From contig NZ_MAQW01000001.1 of the NCBI RefSeq assembly GCF_001682855.1, forward strand, positions 662,741 to 726,740: 64,000 bases of DNA, in the 5' to 3' direction. Below the pieces are notes generated by a model, which saw nothing but the letters and a program-made list of their open reading frames with translations, did not search any database and was not told the DNA's origin. Below are positions 1 through 9,006 of the stretch, one piece after another. The position numbers were made by a program, and so were the translations under genes. How positions within the stretch are numbered: the stretch's first letter is position 1; every line of letters begins with the position of its first letter. This DNA is from Bacillus sp. FJAT-27264. Lineage in GTDB: Bacteria > Bacillota > Bacilli > Paenibacillales > Paenibacillaceae.

Positions 1-1
1 G

Positions 2-454
2 GAGCGCTGGCTGACTCAATACGAGATCAAGGCGGCGACGATCCGCAGCAAACTGAAGGAGCGACTTCGGGACAGCAGTATTCTGGCGATTCATATACTG
101 AATGGGTCAATCCACCGCTTCGGCGGTCGCAATCTGGGTGCTGTGCTTTACGGGGACCTGGGCTTAAGGCTTCCCGACTCGCAAAGCGCCGAACCTGCCT
201 ACGAGATATTGTCCATTGAGCAGCTGATTGCTCTTAAACCCGATCGCCTGCTTGTAGCTATTGGTACCGATCCACAAGCCAGAACGCTTTGGCAAGACCT
301 TACCCAAATGCCCGAATGGCAGGACATGACCGCCGTCCGCAATAGACATGTACAGCAGATCCAGCCGGACCCGTGGTTCGACTACTCTGCGATGGGACAT
401 GAGCGGATACTCAGAGCAGTGATCAAGTTGTTTTCCTTGGATCGTCCATCTTAA
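2..454 (+). CDS. C-terminal part of siderophore-binding (FeuA/FhuD-like) protein, probably a Btr-like AraC regulator (partial)
   Basis: The reading frame is open from the left edge to the TAA at 452-454, so only the last 150 residues are visible. They resemble the C-terminal lobe of a type III periplasmic binding fold: a segment that orders ligand binding (IEQLIALKPDRLLVAIGTDP), a NRHVQQI turn and a final helix. The protein precedes a second siderophore-binding lipoprotein gene. In Bacillota such a layout often means a Btr-like regulator, with an AraC DNA-binding part fused to a siderophore-binding domain that activates the next gene. The N-terminal part lies outside the window, so a plain binding protein is equally possible. 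The family is fairly clear; the regulatory role is inference. Confidence 0.65.
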   Translation, partial: ERWLTQYEIKAATIRSKLKERLRDSSILAIHILNGSIHRFGGRNLGAVLYGDLGLRLPDSQSAEPAYEILSIEQLIALKPDRLLVAIGTDPQARTLWQDLTQMPEWQDMTAVRNRHVQQIQPDPWFDYSAMGHERILRAVIKLFSLDRPS

Positions 455-508
455 TTCCTAACATTGACTATGGTCAGTTGGCAGGGTTAGCGGGTATGCT
501 GTTTTGAG

Positions 509-523
509 TGATATTGATTCTCA
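509..523. promoter_or_regulatory. Fur box
   Basis: TGATATTGATTCTCA matches the 7-1-7 Fur inverted repeat in six of seven positions in each arm. It ends 17 bases before the start codon of the siderophore-binding lipoprotein gene, where bound Fur would block transcription. This fits iron-repressed expression of the gene at 541. Confidence 0.6.
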
Positions 524-540
524 GTCTCAGGAGGGAAAGC

Positions 541-1560
541 ATGTTTTATATTAAAAAATTTCAGCTAGTCACTGTGGTTCTACTCTTGTCTGTGGCGTTA
601 TACGGCTGCAGCCACACAGACCCTGCTTCTAATGCAGCCAAAGAAACCGCGGCGCAGACAGAGGCTACGAGCTCAGCGGTACCAGAAGCTAGCCCGGAAA
701 CAACCAATTCGTCTACGGAGAACGCTCCCCGCACGGTCAAGGACGACTTGGGCAATAACGTGGTCATACCTGCCAACCCTCAGCGTATCGTTGCTCCCTA
801 TCTGGAGGATGCGCTACTGGCCCTTGGCGTCAAGCCAGTCGCTCAGTGGTCAGCGGGTGATTTGCTCCTGAAGTATCTGCAGCCACAACTGCAGGATGTA
901 CCTAAGCTGGACTTTGTCAGCCTGGGCCCCGAAGCTGTATTGAGCTTCACACCGGACTTGTTCATCGTGCCGTTCGCGGTACGGGTACAAGATGGAGCGT
1001 ATGATAAATACGCAAAAGTCGCTCCGACCTATGTCTTTCAGGACGCCACCAAAGACTGGAGAAAGACGCTTCTCACCCTTGGCGATCTATTGAATCGGGC
1101 CACACAAGCCAAAGAAGCTCTTCAGGCATACGACAGCAAAATTGCAGACATTAAGTCCGCACTCCAGAACCAAACAGCCGGTAAGAGTGCAGCCATCATG
1201 CTCATCTCGGACAAGTCCTTCTCGCTGATGCAGGAGAATACCTATAGCGGTAAGGTCATCTATGATGGTCTTGGCTTAGAGGTGCCTCAGGGAGCCCAGG
1301 GCAACGACTGGAAGGATATCTCCCTCGAGAGTCTGCCGGAATTGAAAGCCGACTATATTTTCCTCATGCAAGTAGACGGTGCCGATCCGCTGAAGAACCA
1401 ACAGCTGGCCTCCATCTATGATACATCCGTGTGGAAGAATCTTGAGGCCGTCAAAGCCGGTCATGTGTTCAGCGTGGATCGGGATTACTGGATTAACACG
1501 GGTCTGAACGCAAATCTGAAGGTGGCAGAGGATGTGCAGAACCTGCTAAACCGCCCATAA
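541..1560 (+). CDS. Iron-siderophore ABC transporter substrate-binding lipoprotein
   Basis: The start at 541 follows a GGAGGG ribosome binding site; an in-frame upstream start lacks one. The 339-residue protein begins with a lipoprotein signal whose lipobox ends at Cys23 (ALYGC), followed by a Ser/Thr/Ala-rich linker to about residue 60. The mature part reads as a FecB/FhuD-type binding domain, with RTVKDDLGNNVVIPANPQRI at its start and paired helical lobes. It should sit on the outer membrane face and deliver ferric siderophore to a permease that is not encoded beside it here. A Fur box precedes the gene and a clear terminator follows it, so it is probably a single-gene iron-controlled unit that may borrow a permease from elsewhere. 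Confidence 0.85.
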   Translation: MFYIKKFQLVTVVLLLSVALYGCSHTDPASNAAKETAAQTEATSSAVPEASPETTNSSTENAPRTVKDDLGNNVVIPANPQRIVAPYLEDALLALGVKPVAQWSAGDLLLKYLQPQLQDVPKLDFVSLGPEAVLSFTPDLFIVPFAVRVQDGAYDKYAKVAPTYVFQDATKDWRKTLLTLGDLLNRATQAKEALQAYDSKIADIKSALQNQTAGKSAAIMLISDKSFSLMQENTYSGKVIYDGLGLEVPQGAQGNDWKDISLESLPELKADYIFLMQVDGADPLKNQQLASIYDTSVWKNLEAVKAGHVFSVDRDYWINTGLNANLKVAEDVQNLLNRP

Positions 1561-1578
1561 TAAAAAATCTTAGATACA

Positions 1579-1623
1579 ACAGCCGGAGCGAGGAAATTCC
1601 CACCTTGTCCGGCTGTTTCTTTG
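1579..1623 (+). terminator. Intrinsic terminator after the siderophore-binding gene
   Basis: A perfect 9-bp stem (ACAGCCGGA with TCCGGCTGT) is followed by TTTCTTT. Confidence 0.8.
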
Positions 1624-1678
1624 TGATTAGGGCGTAGTTGCACTCTAAAATAATGTATAAGGAGATTTAGCGACTTTA

Positions 1679-1697
1679 ATTACACACATTGTGTAAT
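1679..1697. promoter_or_regulatory. Perfect dyad operator, probable TetR site
   Basis: ATTACACACATTGTGTAAT is a perfect inverted repeat with 8-bp arms and a 3-bp centre. It lies 40 bp upstream of the hydrolase start, and a TetR-type regulator gene follows the hydrolase. Size and symmetry fit a TetR operator. A TATACT hexamer lies at 1712-1717 with a weak TTGTGT 17 bp before it, inside the dyad, so binding could occlude the promoter. Confidence 0.55.
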
Positions 1698-1737
1698 CAA
1701 TCATCTTCATGTATACTCACTTTGAGGAGTGATGCAG

Positions 1738-2907
1738 ATGAAGAAATTGGCCAAGATTACAATCTTTACTGGGGTTGGCTTGCTGAGTTTGATTTTGATC
1801 GCTGTAGTGCTCATTAGCGCTTTCGTGATCAAACGGCCGACAACCATCCCCGAGCTTGCGGATGTGAAGCCATACAAGTGGAATAAAATGAATTTGGGCG
1901 GAAATGTGATTTCCAGTGACGGTTCCGAATATTTTCTATGGAATAAAAAAGGAGAAAATAATAACTGGATTATCTTCTTCTCTGGAGGTGGAGCAAGTTG
2001 GGATGCCAAGAGCGCCGCGCACCCTATCAAGCTGATGAATTTTATAACAGGTGGAGATACAGGCAATTATTTTCCCAATATCCCCTTCTATATGCTAAGT
2101 CTGCTGCAAGGAATGATGGATACCGATAATCCCGCCAACCCTTTTCATGGATGGAATGTCGTCTACCTCCCTTATACAACCGGTGATTTTCATATCGGCA
2201 ACCGTAGCGCTGAATACAGTAAAGACGATGGGACTCCCTTCACGATGCATTATAATGGAAGCAACAATGTACGGAGCGGTCTGGACTGGATCTATGCCAA
2301 CGTTGACAACCCGGGCAAACTGCTGATCGCAGGCGAAAGTGCGGGCGGGTTCGGCTCTGCCTTCTGGGCAAAGGAAATCGCCTCCCACTACAAGGATTCG
2401 GAGATTTATCAGTATTCCGACAGCTCCTTCCTGCAATCGGATAAATGGCCCAATGTGGTTGATCAGGAGTGGCATGCAGACTTCACCAAAACCTTTGGGT
2501 ATAAGGCAGAGCCGGATATCATCGGAGCGGCTTTTACAGCTAACGGCCATCTTTTACCTGCCAATGCAGTATTATTGCAGTCCTATTCGTTGTTTGACGA
2601 GGTCCTGATTCACTTTCAGAATAAAATCAATGATTACTCAGGTCCGCAGGATCAGCAGAATATAGATGCATGGTCACAGCAAATGCGGACTTCTGTCCGT
2701 ACGCTGGCAGCATCGCTGCCGAATTACTACTACTATCTGACCGACTACGGGCTGGATAAGGAAAAAGGCACAACCCCGCACACATTTGCCACCCGGGACA
2801 CCTTCTATCAGGCCGAACAGGATGGGATAAAGCTTCTAAATTGGTTGGGTGATGCCGTCAACCACCAGAAACGCTATTCCGTCGGCAGCGAGTTCCTTGA
2901 GAAATAG
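1738..2907 (+). CDS. Pectinacetylesterase-family (Notum-like) serine hydrolase, membrane-anchored
   Basis: The start at 1738 is eight bases after GAGGAG; GTG and ATG codons at 1729 and 1732 are too close to that site. The 389-residue protein has one N-terminal membrane helix (about residues 7-31) and then an alpha/beta hydrolase body of the pectinacetylesterase family. Visible marks are the oxyanion-type segment FFSGGGASW and the nucleophile elbow GESAGG with Ser201. The enzyme would face outward and remove acyl groups from a polysaccharide or another acylated substrate; the actual substrate cannot be read from sequence. A 19-bp dyad upstream and a TetR gene 60 bp downstream suggest a self-contained inducible pair. 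Confidence 0.75.
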   Translation: MKKLAKITIFTGVGLLSLILIAVVLISAFVIKRPTTIPELADVKPYKWNKMNLGGNVISSDGSEYFLWNKKGENNNWIIFFSGGGASWDAKSAAHPIKLMNFITGGDTGNYFPNIPFYMLSLLQGMMDTDNPANPFHGWNVVYLPYTTGDFHIGNRSAEYSKDDGTPFTMHYNGSNNVRSGLDWIYANVDNPGKLLIAGESAGGFGSAFWAKEIASHYKDSEIYQYSDSSFLQSDKWPNVVDQEWHADFTKTFGYKAEPDIIGAAFTANGHLLPANAVLLQSYSLFDEVLIHFQNKINDYSGPQDQQNIDAWSQQMRTSVRTLAASLPNYYYYLTDYGLDKEKGTTPHTFATRDTFYQAEQDGIKLLNWLGDAVNHQKRYSVGSEFLEK

Positions 2908-2967
2908 GAAGAAGTCCAGTACGATTGGAAGGAAGGTATTCTGGAAAGAGGCAGGAGAGAAACGCTA

Positions 2968-3588
2968 ATGAAGCTGCGTGAAAAACAGATGCAACTGACG
3001 CGGGAGATGATTACGGGTGCGGCGCTGACACTGTTCAATGCCCAAGGCATTGAGCGCACCGATATGGCTCAGATTGCTGAAGAAGCCGGCATCTCCCGGC
3101 GCACCTTGTATCATCATTATAAGGATAAGGAAGAATTGGCTGTCCAAATCTATGTAGAGAATCTGGAGCGGATGTTCGGGCAGCTACTGTTTGACTTTAA
3201 TTTTGAACACCCTGAGCAGTCGCTGGAGACTATCCTAGACAAATATTTGGCGCTTAGGGAAGAGAACGAATCACTGATCTACTACGATGCTATTTTCGGA
3301 GTTTACTACAGTACCCTCTCCAAGAATCCGGCCGAGTTGCCAGATTTCCAGAAAGCTATGCAGGGCTGGTCTGCAAGGCTTTTACAACCGGAGACAGTGC
3401 CCGTAACGCCGGAAGACAAAACAAAGTGGATAGACATCCTACTGAAGTCCACCCACCTGTATTTCATGTATTTACAAAAAGCTGTGATTATTACCCGCCA
3501 GCGCGGGGGCCAGATTACGGAAGAGGATCGGGCCACCGACCGGCAATTCAAGGATTTCATCATGCACGGTGTTCGTCATTCCCGCTGA
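2968..3588 (+). CDS. TetR/AcrR family transcriptional regulator
   Basis: The 206-residue protein has a TetR helix-turn-helix near residues 25-55 (IAEEAGISRRTLYHHYKDKE), followed by a helical ligand domain of normal length. GGAGA precedes the ATG. It lies 60 bp after the pectinacetylesterase-family gene and is probably cotranscribed with it, so it is the natural candidate for binding the dyad at 1679. Its last 29 bases overlap the end of the convergent sensor kinase gene. The inducer is unknown. Confidence 0.85.
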   Translation: MKLREKQMQLTREMITGAALTLFNAQGIERTDMAQIAEEAGISRRTLYHHYKDKEELAVQIYVENLERMFGQLLFDFNFEHPEQSLETILDKYLALREENESLIYYDAIFGVYYSTLSKNPAELPDFQKAMQGWSARLLQPETVPVTPEDKTKWIDILLKSTHLYFMYLQKAVIITRQRGGQITEEDRATDRQFKDFIMHGVRHSR

Positions 3589-4948
3589 CACCCGGCACAG
3601 AGAGGGGCAATCTGACGATAATCGTCGTGCCCTCTCCCACTGCACTATTCACCTCAATATCCCCCTGATGCAGCGACACAATTTTCTTAACGATCGCAAG
3701 CCCCAGTCCGTTACCATTGTTATTTCCGTTCCGCGACTTGTCGACCTTATAGAATCTTTGGAATACAGCACTGAATTCCTCCGGGGAGATCCCGATGCCG
3801 CTATCGCTTATGGTAACGGCCATTTCTGTTGCCCCAACATCAATCCTAATACGGATATCTCCACCCCCAGGGGTGAACTTGATGCTATTGCTTAGCAGAT
3901 TCATCCAGACCTGCTTCAGTTGATCTTCATCCGCCTCGATCGTAACAGCCTCTGGGAATTCTAGATCAATAAGAATGCCCTTGGACGACCATTGCGGCTC
4001 ACACGTCACAACAATAGTTCGAATCTGCTCATCAAGATGAAAGGAAGTCGGCTTGAAGGGATGATGCTCAGAGTCGAGTGAAGCGAGCTTCAGCAAATTA
4101 TCACTGAGACGTGACAGCCGTCCACTTTCCGCTATGATAATCTCAAGGTATTCATTACGCTCTTCTTCCACGATCAGATCATGACTTTGCAGAGCCTTGG
4201 CGAACCCGGAGATCGAAGTAAGCGGAGTCTGAATCTCATGCGAGACATTGGATACAAAATCTTGCCGCATCTGTTCCAATTGCTTAAGCTCCCCGGCCAT
4301 TTCCACATAGCTTCGGGTCAGTTCCCCTATCTCGTCTACCCGATTGACCTTCAGCTCTACCTCAAAATCACCCTTGGCCAACTTTCTTGTCGCCCGGGTC
4401 AACGCTTTGATCGGCTCCACCAGATATCTGGCCGCGATAAGAATACAGAGACTTCCGAGCAGCAGCACAAGCAGCAGTACAAAGAACATCATCCGGTTGA
4501 CGATATTCTCGTTCTCGGCGGAATATTGCAGGAACATGGCCTGCCACTCCCCTTTTAACAGAAAAGGCATCCCGATGAACGTATCATGTTCTTCAGTCGT
4601 GGAGCGGTAATACTGTCCTTGCAGCACTTGTTTAACGGCTTCGGGATTAATAATTACAGCGGGATTATCCTTAAGTCCGTAAAAGGTATGCTCGCCAGAA
4701 TGATTGAACAGATGAATCGGATAAGCAGATATTTTAACCATACTCCGTAGAAATTCATCTGGATCGGAGGGTTTGGCGTTATCATAGCGGTGAATGATCT
4801 CTTTGCCCACACTGATCATTTCATTCTGACCTTCGTAGCTGATCTGTTGTTGAAAAACATACAAACCTATAAATAAGGAGCAAAGCAGGCTGAATATAAT
4901 AATGGCCAGAAACGTGATAATAACACGCACATACAGGGTCTTGATCAT
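3560..4948 (-). CDS. Sensor histidine kinase
   Basis: This 462-residue membrane kinase has two transmembrane helices (about 7-33 and 153-176) around a 120-residue outside sensor region. A HAMP linker follows, then a HisKA domain with phospho-acceptor His237 in SHEIQTPL, then an ATPase domain with N box (NLLSNSIKF), G1 box (DSGIGIS) and G2 box (GLGLAIV). It starts with a 4-bp ATGA overlap with the response regulator gene upstream, so the two are translationally coupled. The sensed signal is unknown. The nearby membrane hydrolase on the same strand could be a target. Confidence 0.9.
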   Translation of the reverse strand: MIKTLYVRVIITFLAIIIFSLLCSLFIGLYVFQQQISYEGQNEMISVGKEIIHRYDNAKPSDPDEFLRSMVKISAYPIHLFNHSGEHTFYGLKDNPAVIINPEAVKQVLQGQYYRSTTEEHDTFIGMPFLLKGEWQAMFLQYSAENENIVNRMMFFVLLLVLLLGSLCILIAARYLVEPIKALTRATRKLAKGDFEVELKVNRVDEIGELTRSYVEMAGELKQLEQMRQDFVSNVSHEIQTPLTSISGFAKALQSHDLIVEEERNEYLEIIIAESGRLSRLSDNLLKLASLDSEHHPFKPTSFHLDEQIRTIVVTCEPQWSSKGILIDLEFPEAVTIEADEDQLKQVWMNLLSNSIKFTPGGGDIRIRIDVGATEMAVTISDSGIGISPEEFSAVFQRFYKVDKSRNGNNNGNGLGLAIVKKIVSLHQGDIEVNSAVGEGTTIIVRLPLSVPGVSGNDEHRA

Positions 4949-5628
4949 GGCTGCAGCATCAGCCGGTATCCGAGCCCCCGGGCGGTTTCAATTTGAAAGG
5001 GTCCATCCTTGATGGTAAACTTCTCTCTCAGTCGGCTGATATGTACATCCACGGTCCGGCCGTCTCCATCATAATTAAGTCCCCAGATCTGCTGGATCAG
5101 TTGTTCCCTAGTGAAGATTTGACCGGGATGGCTCGCCAGTAGAAACAGAAGCTCGAACTCTTTAAGCGGCATATTGACCAATTCGTCTCCCCGAGTAACC
5201 TCAAACGTGCGGCGGTTGAGGACGACACTCCCGACCTGCACTAACTGGGAAGTAACCACCAGTGAACGTTTAAGCAGCGCTTTTACCCGCATTACCAGCT
5301 CAAGTGGATCAAATGGCTTGCTCAGATAGTCATCTGTCCCCAGTTGGAAGCCTTTTACTTTATGCGCGGATTCAGATTTAGCTGTCACCATCAGGAGAGG
5401 GAGGTTGGCATCCCAGCGCCGAATCTCCCTGCACAGATCCCAGCCGTCCAATCCTGGCATCATAATATCGAGGATAACGAGATCCACCCGTGAGTTCTCC
5501 ACAATGGACAGCGCTTTGGCACCATCATTTGCCTCTTTGATCTCAAAGCCCTCTTTACGTAAAAACAAAGACATCAGCTTGCGGATGTTGCCATCATCAT
5601 CTGCAATAAGGATAACCGCCACAATCAT
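4945..5628 (-). CDS. OmpR/PhoB-family response regulator
   Basis: This is a 227-residue two-domain regulator. The receiver has the acidic pocket at Asp10-12, phosphorylation site Asp54 (LDIMMPG) and Lys104 (SKPFDP). The C-terminal winged helix carries EFELLFLLASHPGQIFTREQ and the terminal RGLGYR hairpin. It precedes and overlaps its kinase gene. A small perfect palindrome (AAGTGT-TTT-ACACTT, 5654-5668) sits just before the gene and could be a binding site, though that is weak. Confidence 0.9.
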   Translation of the reverse strand: MIVAVILIADDDGNIRKLMSLFLRKEGFEIKEANDGAKALSIVENSRVDLVILDIMMPGLDGWDLCREIRRWDANLPLLMVTAKSESAHKVKGFQLGTDDYLSKPFDPLELVMRVKALLKRSLVVTSQLVQVGSVVLNRRTFEVTRGDELVNMPLKEFELLFLLASHPGQIFTREQLIQQIWGLNYDGDGRTVDVHISRLREKFTIKDGPFQIETARGLGYRLMLQP

Positions 5629-5682
5629 CCCTCCTCTCTCAAGCCTCCATTATAAGTGTTTTACACTTGGTAAGAAATGTCC

Positions 5683-7653
5683 TTAACCAAACTGCCAACC
5701 CAGCAGGTTCCAATGGTAGAAAAACACAACCAACGTCACTGCTGAAAGTGTCACAAGTGTATAGTGAACACGCCGGAAAGTTGTCCAGTACCTGTTCTTC
5801 CAGACTAATACAACCCCTACCAATAAGGCCAGCGTCAGACCCACAAATAGGATCGGCATGGCCAAACTGAGATAAAGCGCGGTACTAATGCCGCTAAGCT
5901 TTGTCATGAGGTCCATTGACATTACTACCAGGAATATCGTGACGAAGGAGAGTAGTCCCCAGCCAGAAGCCGCCGCCGATAGTCGGAACGCCCACTTCTC
6001 CGGAGCTGACATCGCCTTGATCTTGCGTCTGCCAAAGATAAATCCTAATATTGCTGTGATGAACATAAATGCTGAAATTCCAAGTAATGTGAACCAGAAA
6101 CTGGTCTGATCCATTAGCGGCGTCCGCTCCAGCGGCATATCCGGGATAGCCCCCAAGATCATATGTGTGACCTTGCCGGAATCATCGGTGCGGAAGGCGA
6201 TTTGTTCGGTGCCCCCGACATGCTGGAACAAATTTTCGCCAATAGGGGCGTAAAATGCTTGTTCACTGCCGTTTCCCAGGGACAATTTATTATCGGATAC
6301 GGTGACATTGAACTGTACAAGAAAATTGAAAAATTTATCGATATCACTGTAATTACGGCGTGTAAATTCATAGGAACCCGCATACTTTTGAACCGATTCA
6401 GCAGTAATAGAAGACTCTACCGGTGTTTCTTGGAGAGGTGCAGGATAATATTTGTTGAAAAAGGCCTGGAGCAGGCCTTCTGCCGATTCACTACCCGAAC
6501 CTCCGTTATAGGAGAGGAATATCCCTATATTTTTGGCAGGGACCAGATATAATTCAGTATTAAACATCGGATCAGAGCCGCCATGGGTGATGAGCGTCAG
6601 ACCGTTGACCTTCTTCTCGGCAAAGCCAAGACCTACGCCCGGCATACGTTTATCGAATTGGAAAGCCGTTGCATGCATCAACCCAGCAGTATTGGAGCTA
6701 AGGATTTGTTTGTCCCCATACCGCCCATTCTGCAAATGAGCAATCATAAAATGAGCCATATCTACCGCAGAAACAGTACCGGACCCGGCTGGACGGAAGC
6801 CTGCCTCATATGTAGGCGTACCGGGAGTAAAGCTGCCATTCTCACTGTTATATCCCACAACTGCGTAAGGCTTGAACGCTTCTGGCAACGGCTCCTGTAC
6901 CGTCGCATATTTCATATCCAGCGGATCGAAAATATTCTTTTTAACATAATCATCGTAAGGCATTCCGCTGACATCTTGTACAATCAGGCCTGCCAGTGTG
7001 GCGCCGTAATTAGAATAGGAACTCATCTCACCTGGGGGTCTCACCCGGGCCAGTCTATGTTTCTCCAGCGTTTCCGAGATCGAACCCGGCAGTTTAGCAG
7101 GGTCTGTCGTGATCTGATACCCTACGCCCCCCTCTTCAAAACCCGCTGTGTGTGTCATCAAATGGCGCATCGTGATCGGCTCGGGATAGGTATCCGGCAC
7201 CTTAAAGTCTTTCAGATAGGTATTCACATCGGTGTCCAGATCAATCTTGCCTTCCTCCACCAGTTGCATGACGGCCGTCCAAGTGAACAGCTTCGTCGTT
7301 GAGGCGATCCGGAACATGCTGGTTTTGGGATCAACCGGTGCCGCTTTCTCCAGATTGGAGCTGCCATAACCTTTTGCCAAAATAATCTGGCCGTCTTTGA
7401 CGATCGAAATCACTGCGCCCGGGATATGCAGCCGGTTCATGTCCTCTTCCATGATTCCGTCCACGAACGTAGTTAAGCTTGTGGTATCATCCAGATTAGC
7501 AGGGGCTTCGATCTGATGCACCAATGGCTTGGCCTGCCCGGCTGCTGACGATACTGATATCCGTGGAAATGCCAAGCTAGACAGAATTCCGCTGCCCAGG
7601 ACAGCCAAAATGATCAGACAAGCAACAATTCTCTTTTTCAGGGTTGTGAACAT
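5683..7653 (-). CDS. Membrane-anchored serine beta-lactamase-like hydrolase (class C / DD-peptidase fold)
   Basis: The 656-residue protein has an N-terminal export signal or anchor (residues 7-30), a beta-lactamase/transpeptidase-like domain (about 60-400), a linker domain and about four transmembrane helices at the C-terminus (about 515-656). The active-site motifs are complete: Ser118-Thr-Thr-Lys121, Tyr213-Ser-Asn215 and a His-Gly-Gly motif near residue 357. Such proteins act as esterases, D-aminopeptidases or cell-wall peptidases on the outer membrane face. Substrate cannot be assigned, and true beta-lactam resistance is not implied. It lies 54 bp upstream of the two-component genes on the same strand. 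Confidence 0.85.
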   Translation of the reverse strand: MFTTLKKRIVACLIILAVLGSGILSSLAFPRISVSSAAGQAKPLVHQIEAPANLDDTTSLTTFVDGIMEEDMNRLHIPGAVISIVKDGQIILAKGYGSSNLEKAAPVDPKTSMFRIASTTKLFTWTAVMQLVEEGKIDLDTDVNTYLKDFKVPDTYPEPITMRHLMTHTAGFEEGGVGYQITTDPAKLPGSISETLEKHRLARVRPPGEMSSYSNYGATLAGLIVQDVSGMPYDDYVKKNIFDPLDMKYATVQEPLPEAFKPYAVVGYNSENGSFTPGTPTYEAGFRPAGSGTVSAVDMAHFMIAHLQNGRYGDKQILSSNTAGLMHATAFQFDKRMPGVGLGFAEKKVNGLTLITHGGSDPMFNTELYLVPAKNIGIFLSYNGGSGSESAEGLLQAFFNKYYPAPLQETPVESSITAESVQKYAGSYEFTRRNYSDIDKFFNFLVQFNVTVSDNKLSLGNGSEQAFYAPIGENLFQHVGGTEQIAFRTDDSGKVTHMILGAIPDMPLERTPLMDQTSFWFTLLGISAFMFITAILGFIFGRRKIKAMSAPEKWAFRLSAAASGWGLLSFVTIFLVVMSMDLMTKLSGISTALYLSLAMPILFVGLTLALLVGVVLVWKNRYWTTFRRVHYTLVTLSAVTLVVFFYHWNLLGWQFG

Positions 7654-7867
7654 GATTATCCTCCATATGATCCGTTATACATTGGACGGTCAACCGCTCC
7701 AACATGTTTAGAGATTATCAGAGGTTTGTGAATAGAAAGTTAACAACACTATAATCTTTAAGCTATACCAAACTTCCCGCCATTTTATTGTATAGGACAA
7801 GTTTTGATTATCAAGAATTGAAATGATACAATATGAGCGATCCATTTCAATCTGAGGAGTGAAGAAC

Positions 7868-8296
7868 TTGGCCATTGACGTTTATCTTAATTTTGAGGGA
7901 AATTGCCGTGATGCTGTAGAGTTTTATGCGAAGACATTTGAAACGGGACAACCGCAAATTATGACCTTTGGCGATACACCACCAGATCCGAACTTCCCTC
8001 TTCCGGAAGAAGCGAAAAATCTGGTTATGCACGCAAGATTGAGCATCAATGGGAGCAATGTCATGTTCTCGGACACCTTCCCAGGAATGTCGTTCATCCA
8101 AGGCAACAATGTCAGCCTGTCCTACAGTAGCAAGAATATCGAGGAGATTAAGTCCCTTTTCGGTAAGCTCGAGGATGGCGGCACTGTGGGCATGGAACTA
8201 CAGGAAACGTTCTGGAGTAAGTGTTATGGCAACCTCACCGATAAATTTGGCATTCAATGGCAGTTTAATTATGACAACGGAGAATTCCAAGGGTAG
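7868..8296 (+). CDS. VOC-superfamily protein (PhnB/YjdN-like)
   Basis: The best start is TTG at 7868, seven bases after GAGGAGT. A GTG at 7859 overlaps the ribosome binding site itself. The 142-residue product has the single paired beta-alpha-beta-beta-beta fold of PhnB-like VOC proteins, seen in VYLNFEGNCRDAVEFYAKTF at the start and GNLTDKFGIQWQF at the end. Members are small metal-binding or fold-only proteins of mostly unknown function. It is a single-gene unit ending in a strong terminator. Confidence 0.8.
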   Translation: MAIDVYLNFEGNCRDAVEFYAKTFETGQPQIMTFGDTPPDPNFPLPEEAKNLVMHARLSINGSNVMFSDTFPGMSFIQGNNVSLSYSSKNIEEIKSLFGKLEDGGTVGMELQETFWSKCYGNLTDKFGIQWQFNYDNGEFQG

Positions 8297-8327
8297 TTCC
8301 TTTCTTTTTTGAAAAAACAATTCAATT

Positions 8328-8368
8328 AAAAACGGCCTGTCCGCAGACTTGCGGCAGAGCCGTTTTTT
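8328..8368 (+). terminator. Intrinsic terminator after the VOC gene
   Basis: AAAAACGGC pairs with GCCGTTTTTT around an inner CCGC/GCGG hairpin. The A-rich side also lets it work for the convergent gene at 8405. Confidence 0.75.
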
Positions 8369-8404
8369 CGTTGTTTATGCCGCTGGCTGACACCCTTACC
8401 CCAC

Positions 8405-8764
8405 TCAAGCTCTGAACAGGATGATCAGCTCGGTAAGTAGGATCAGCCCCGCTGTGAAGATACCGAGAGAATGTACCAGAGTCAGTACTTCGGTATAGCT
8501 CTCTTTGCGAAAATGTGAGGTGATCGCCACGGTCCATAGCACACTGAAGAAGAACGCTGCCATGCCGGAGATGTCTTCCGTTCGCACTTTGCGGCTCTTG
8601 TAAAAAAATCCTGCAAGACCGATGATAGTGTAGGCAATATAAATGACAAGCTCCAGGGTAGTAATGGTGGGTGTAGGGCCGGACGGAAGTACATGTAGCA
8701 GACTGTATTGGAGGCCAAGCCCTAAAAATACGAGCAATTTAAAGGGGATTTTCTTCAAATGCAT
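8405..8764 (-). CDS. Small four-helix membrane protein, unknown function
   Basis: The start at 8764 follows AAAGGAGAACGGCT; the frame is open further upstream, without a ribosome binding site. The 119-residue protein is mostly membrane, with four hydrophobic segments at about 5-24, 34-55, 65-88 and 97-117 and short charged loops. I do not recognise a family. It is convergent with the VOC gene and shares its terminator region. Confidence 0.6.
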   Translation of the reverse strand: MHLKKIPFKLLVFLGLGLQYSLLHVLPSGPTPTITTLELVIYIAYTIIGLAGFFYKSRKVRTEDISGMAAFFFSVLWTVAITSHFRKESYTEVLTLVHSLGIFTAGLILLTELIILFRA

Positions 8765-8876
8765 AGCCGTTCTCCTTTGATATAAATTGTCTACAATATA
8801 AAGATAACGCTTACATTGTAATTGTAATTCCATCCTTTTACAGTGATATTTGTCTGCTCATCTTATCGAACATAAA

Positions 8877-8917
8877 CACAAACAGGCCGAAGCATAAAAA
8901 AGCATGCTCCGGCCTGT
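8877..8917 (-). terminator. Intrinsic terminator after the 9007-10197 gene
   Basis: On the minus strand ACAGGCCGGAGCAT pairs with ATGCTTCGGCCTGT, with one bulge, and TTGTGTTT follows. Confidence 0.7.
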
Positions 8918-9006
8918 GAATCGCCTCTCTGATTAAGTTAAGTTCAGTCCCCGGAATGAATCCAGCTTGTTATCGATAAATCCGCCAGCTATATCTGCGA
9001 TACTCA

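Noticed and set aside
6583..7302. Plus-strand frame of 239 codons inside the beta-lactamase-like gene
   Set aside because: It is antisense to complete active-site motifs and has no ribosome binding site or recognisable protein.
5683..7653. Acquired beta-lactamase
   Set aside because: The motifs fit the class C-like fold, but the long length, C-terminal membrane helices and lack of a resistance context point to a peptidase or esterase.
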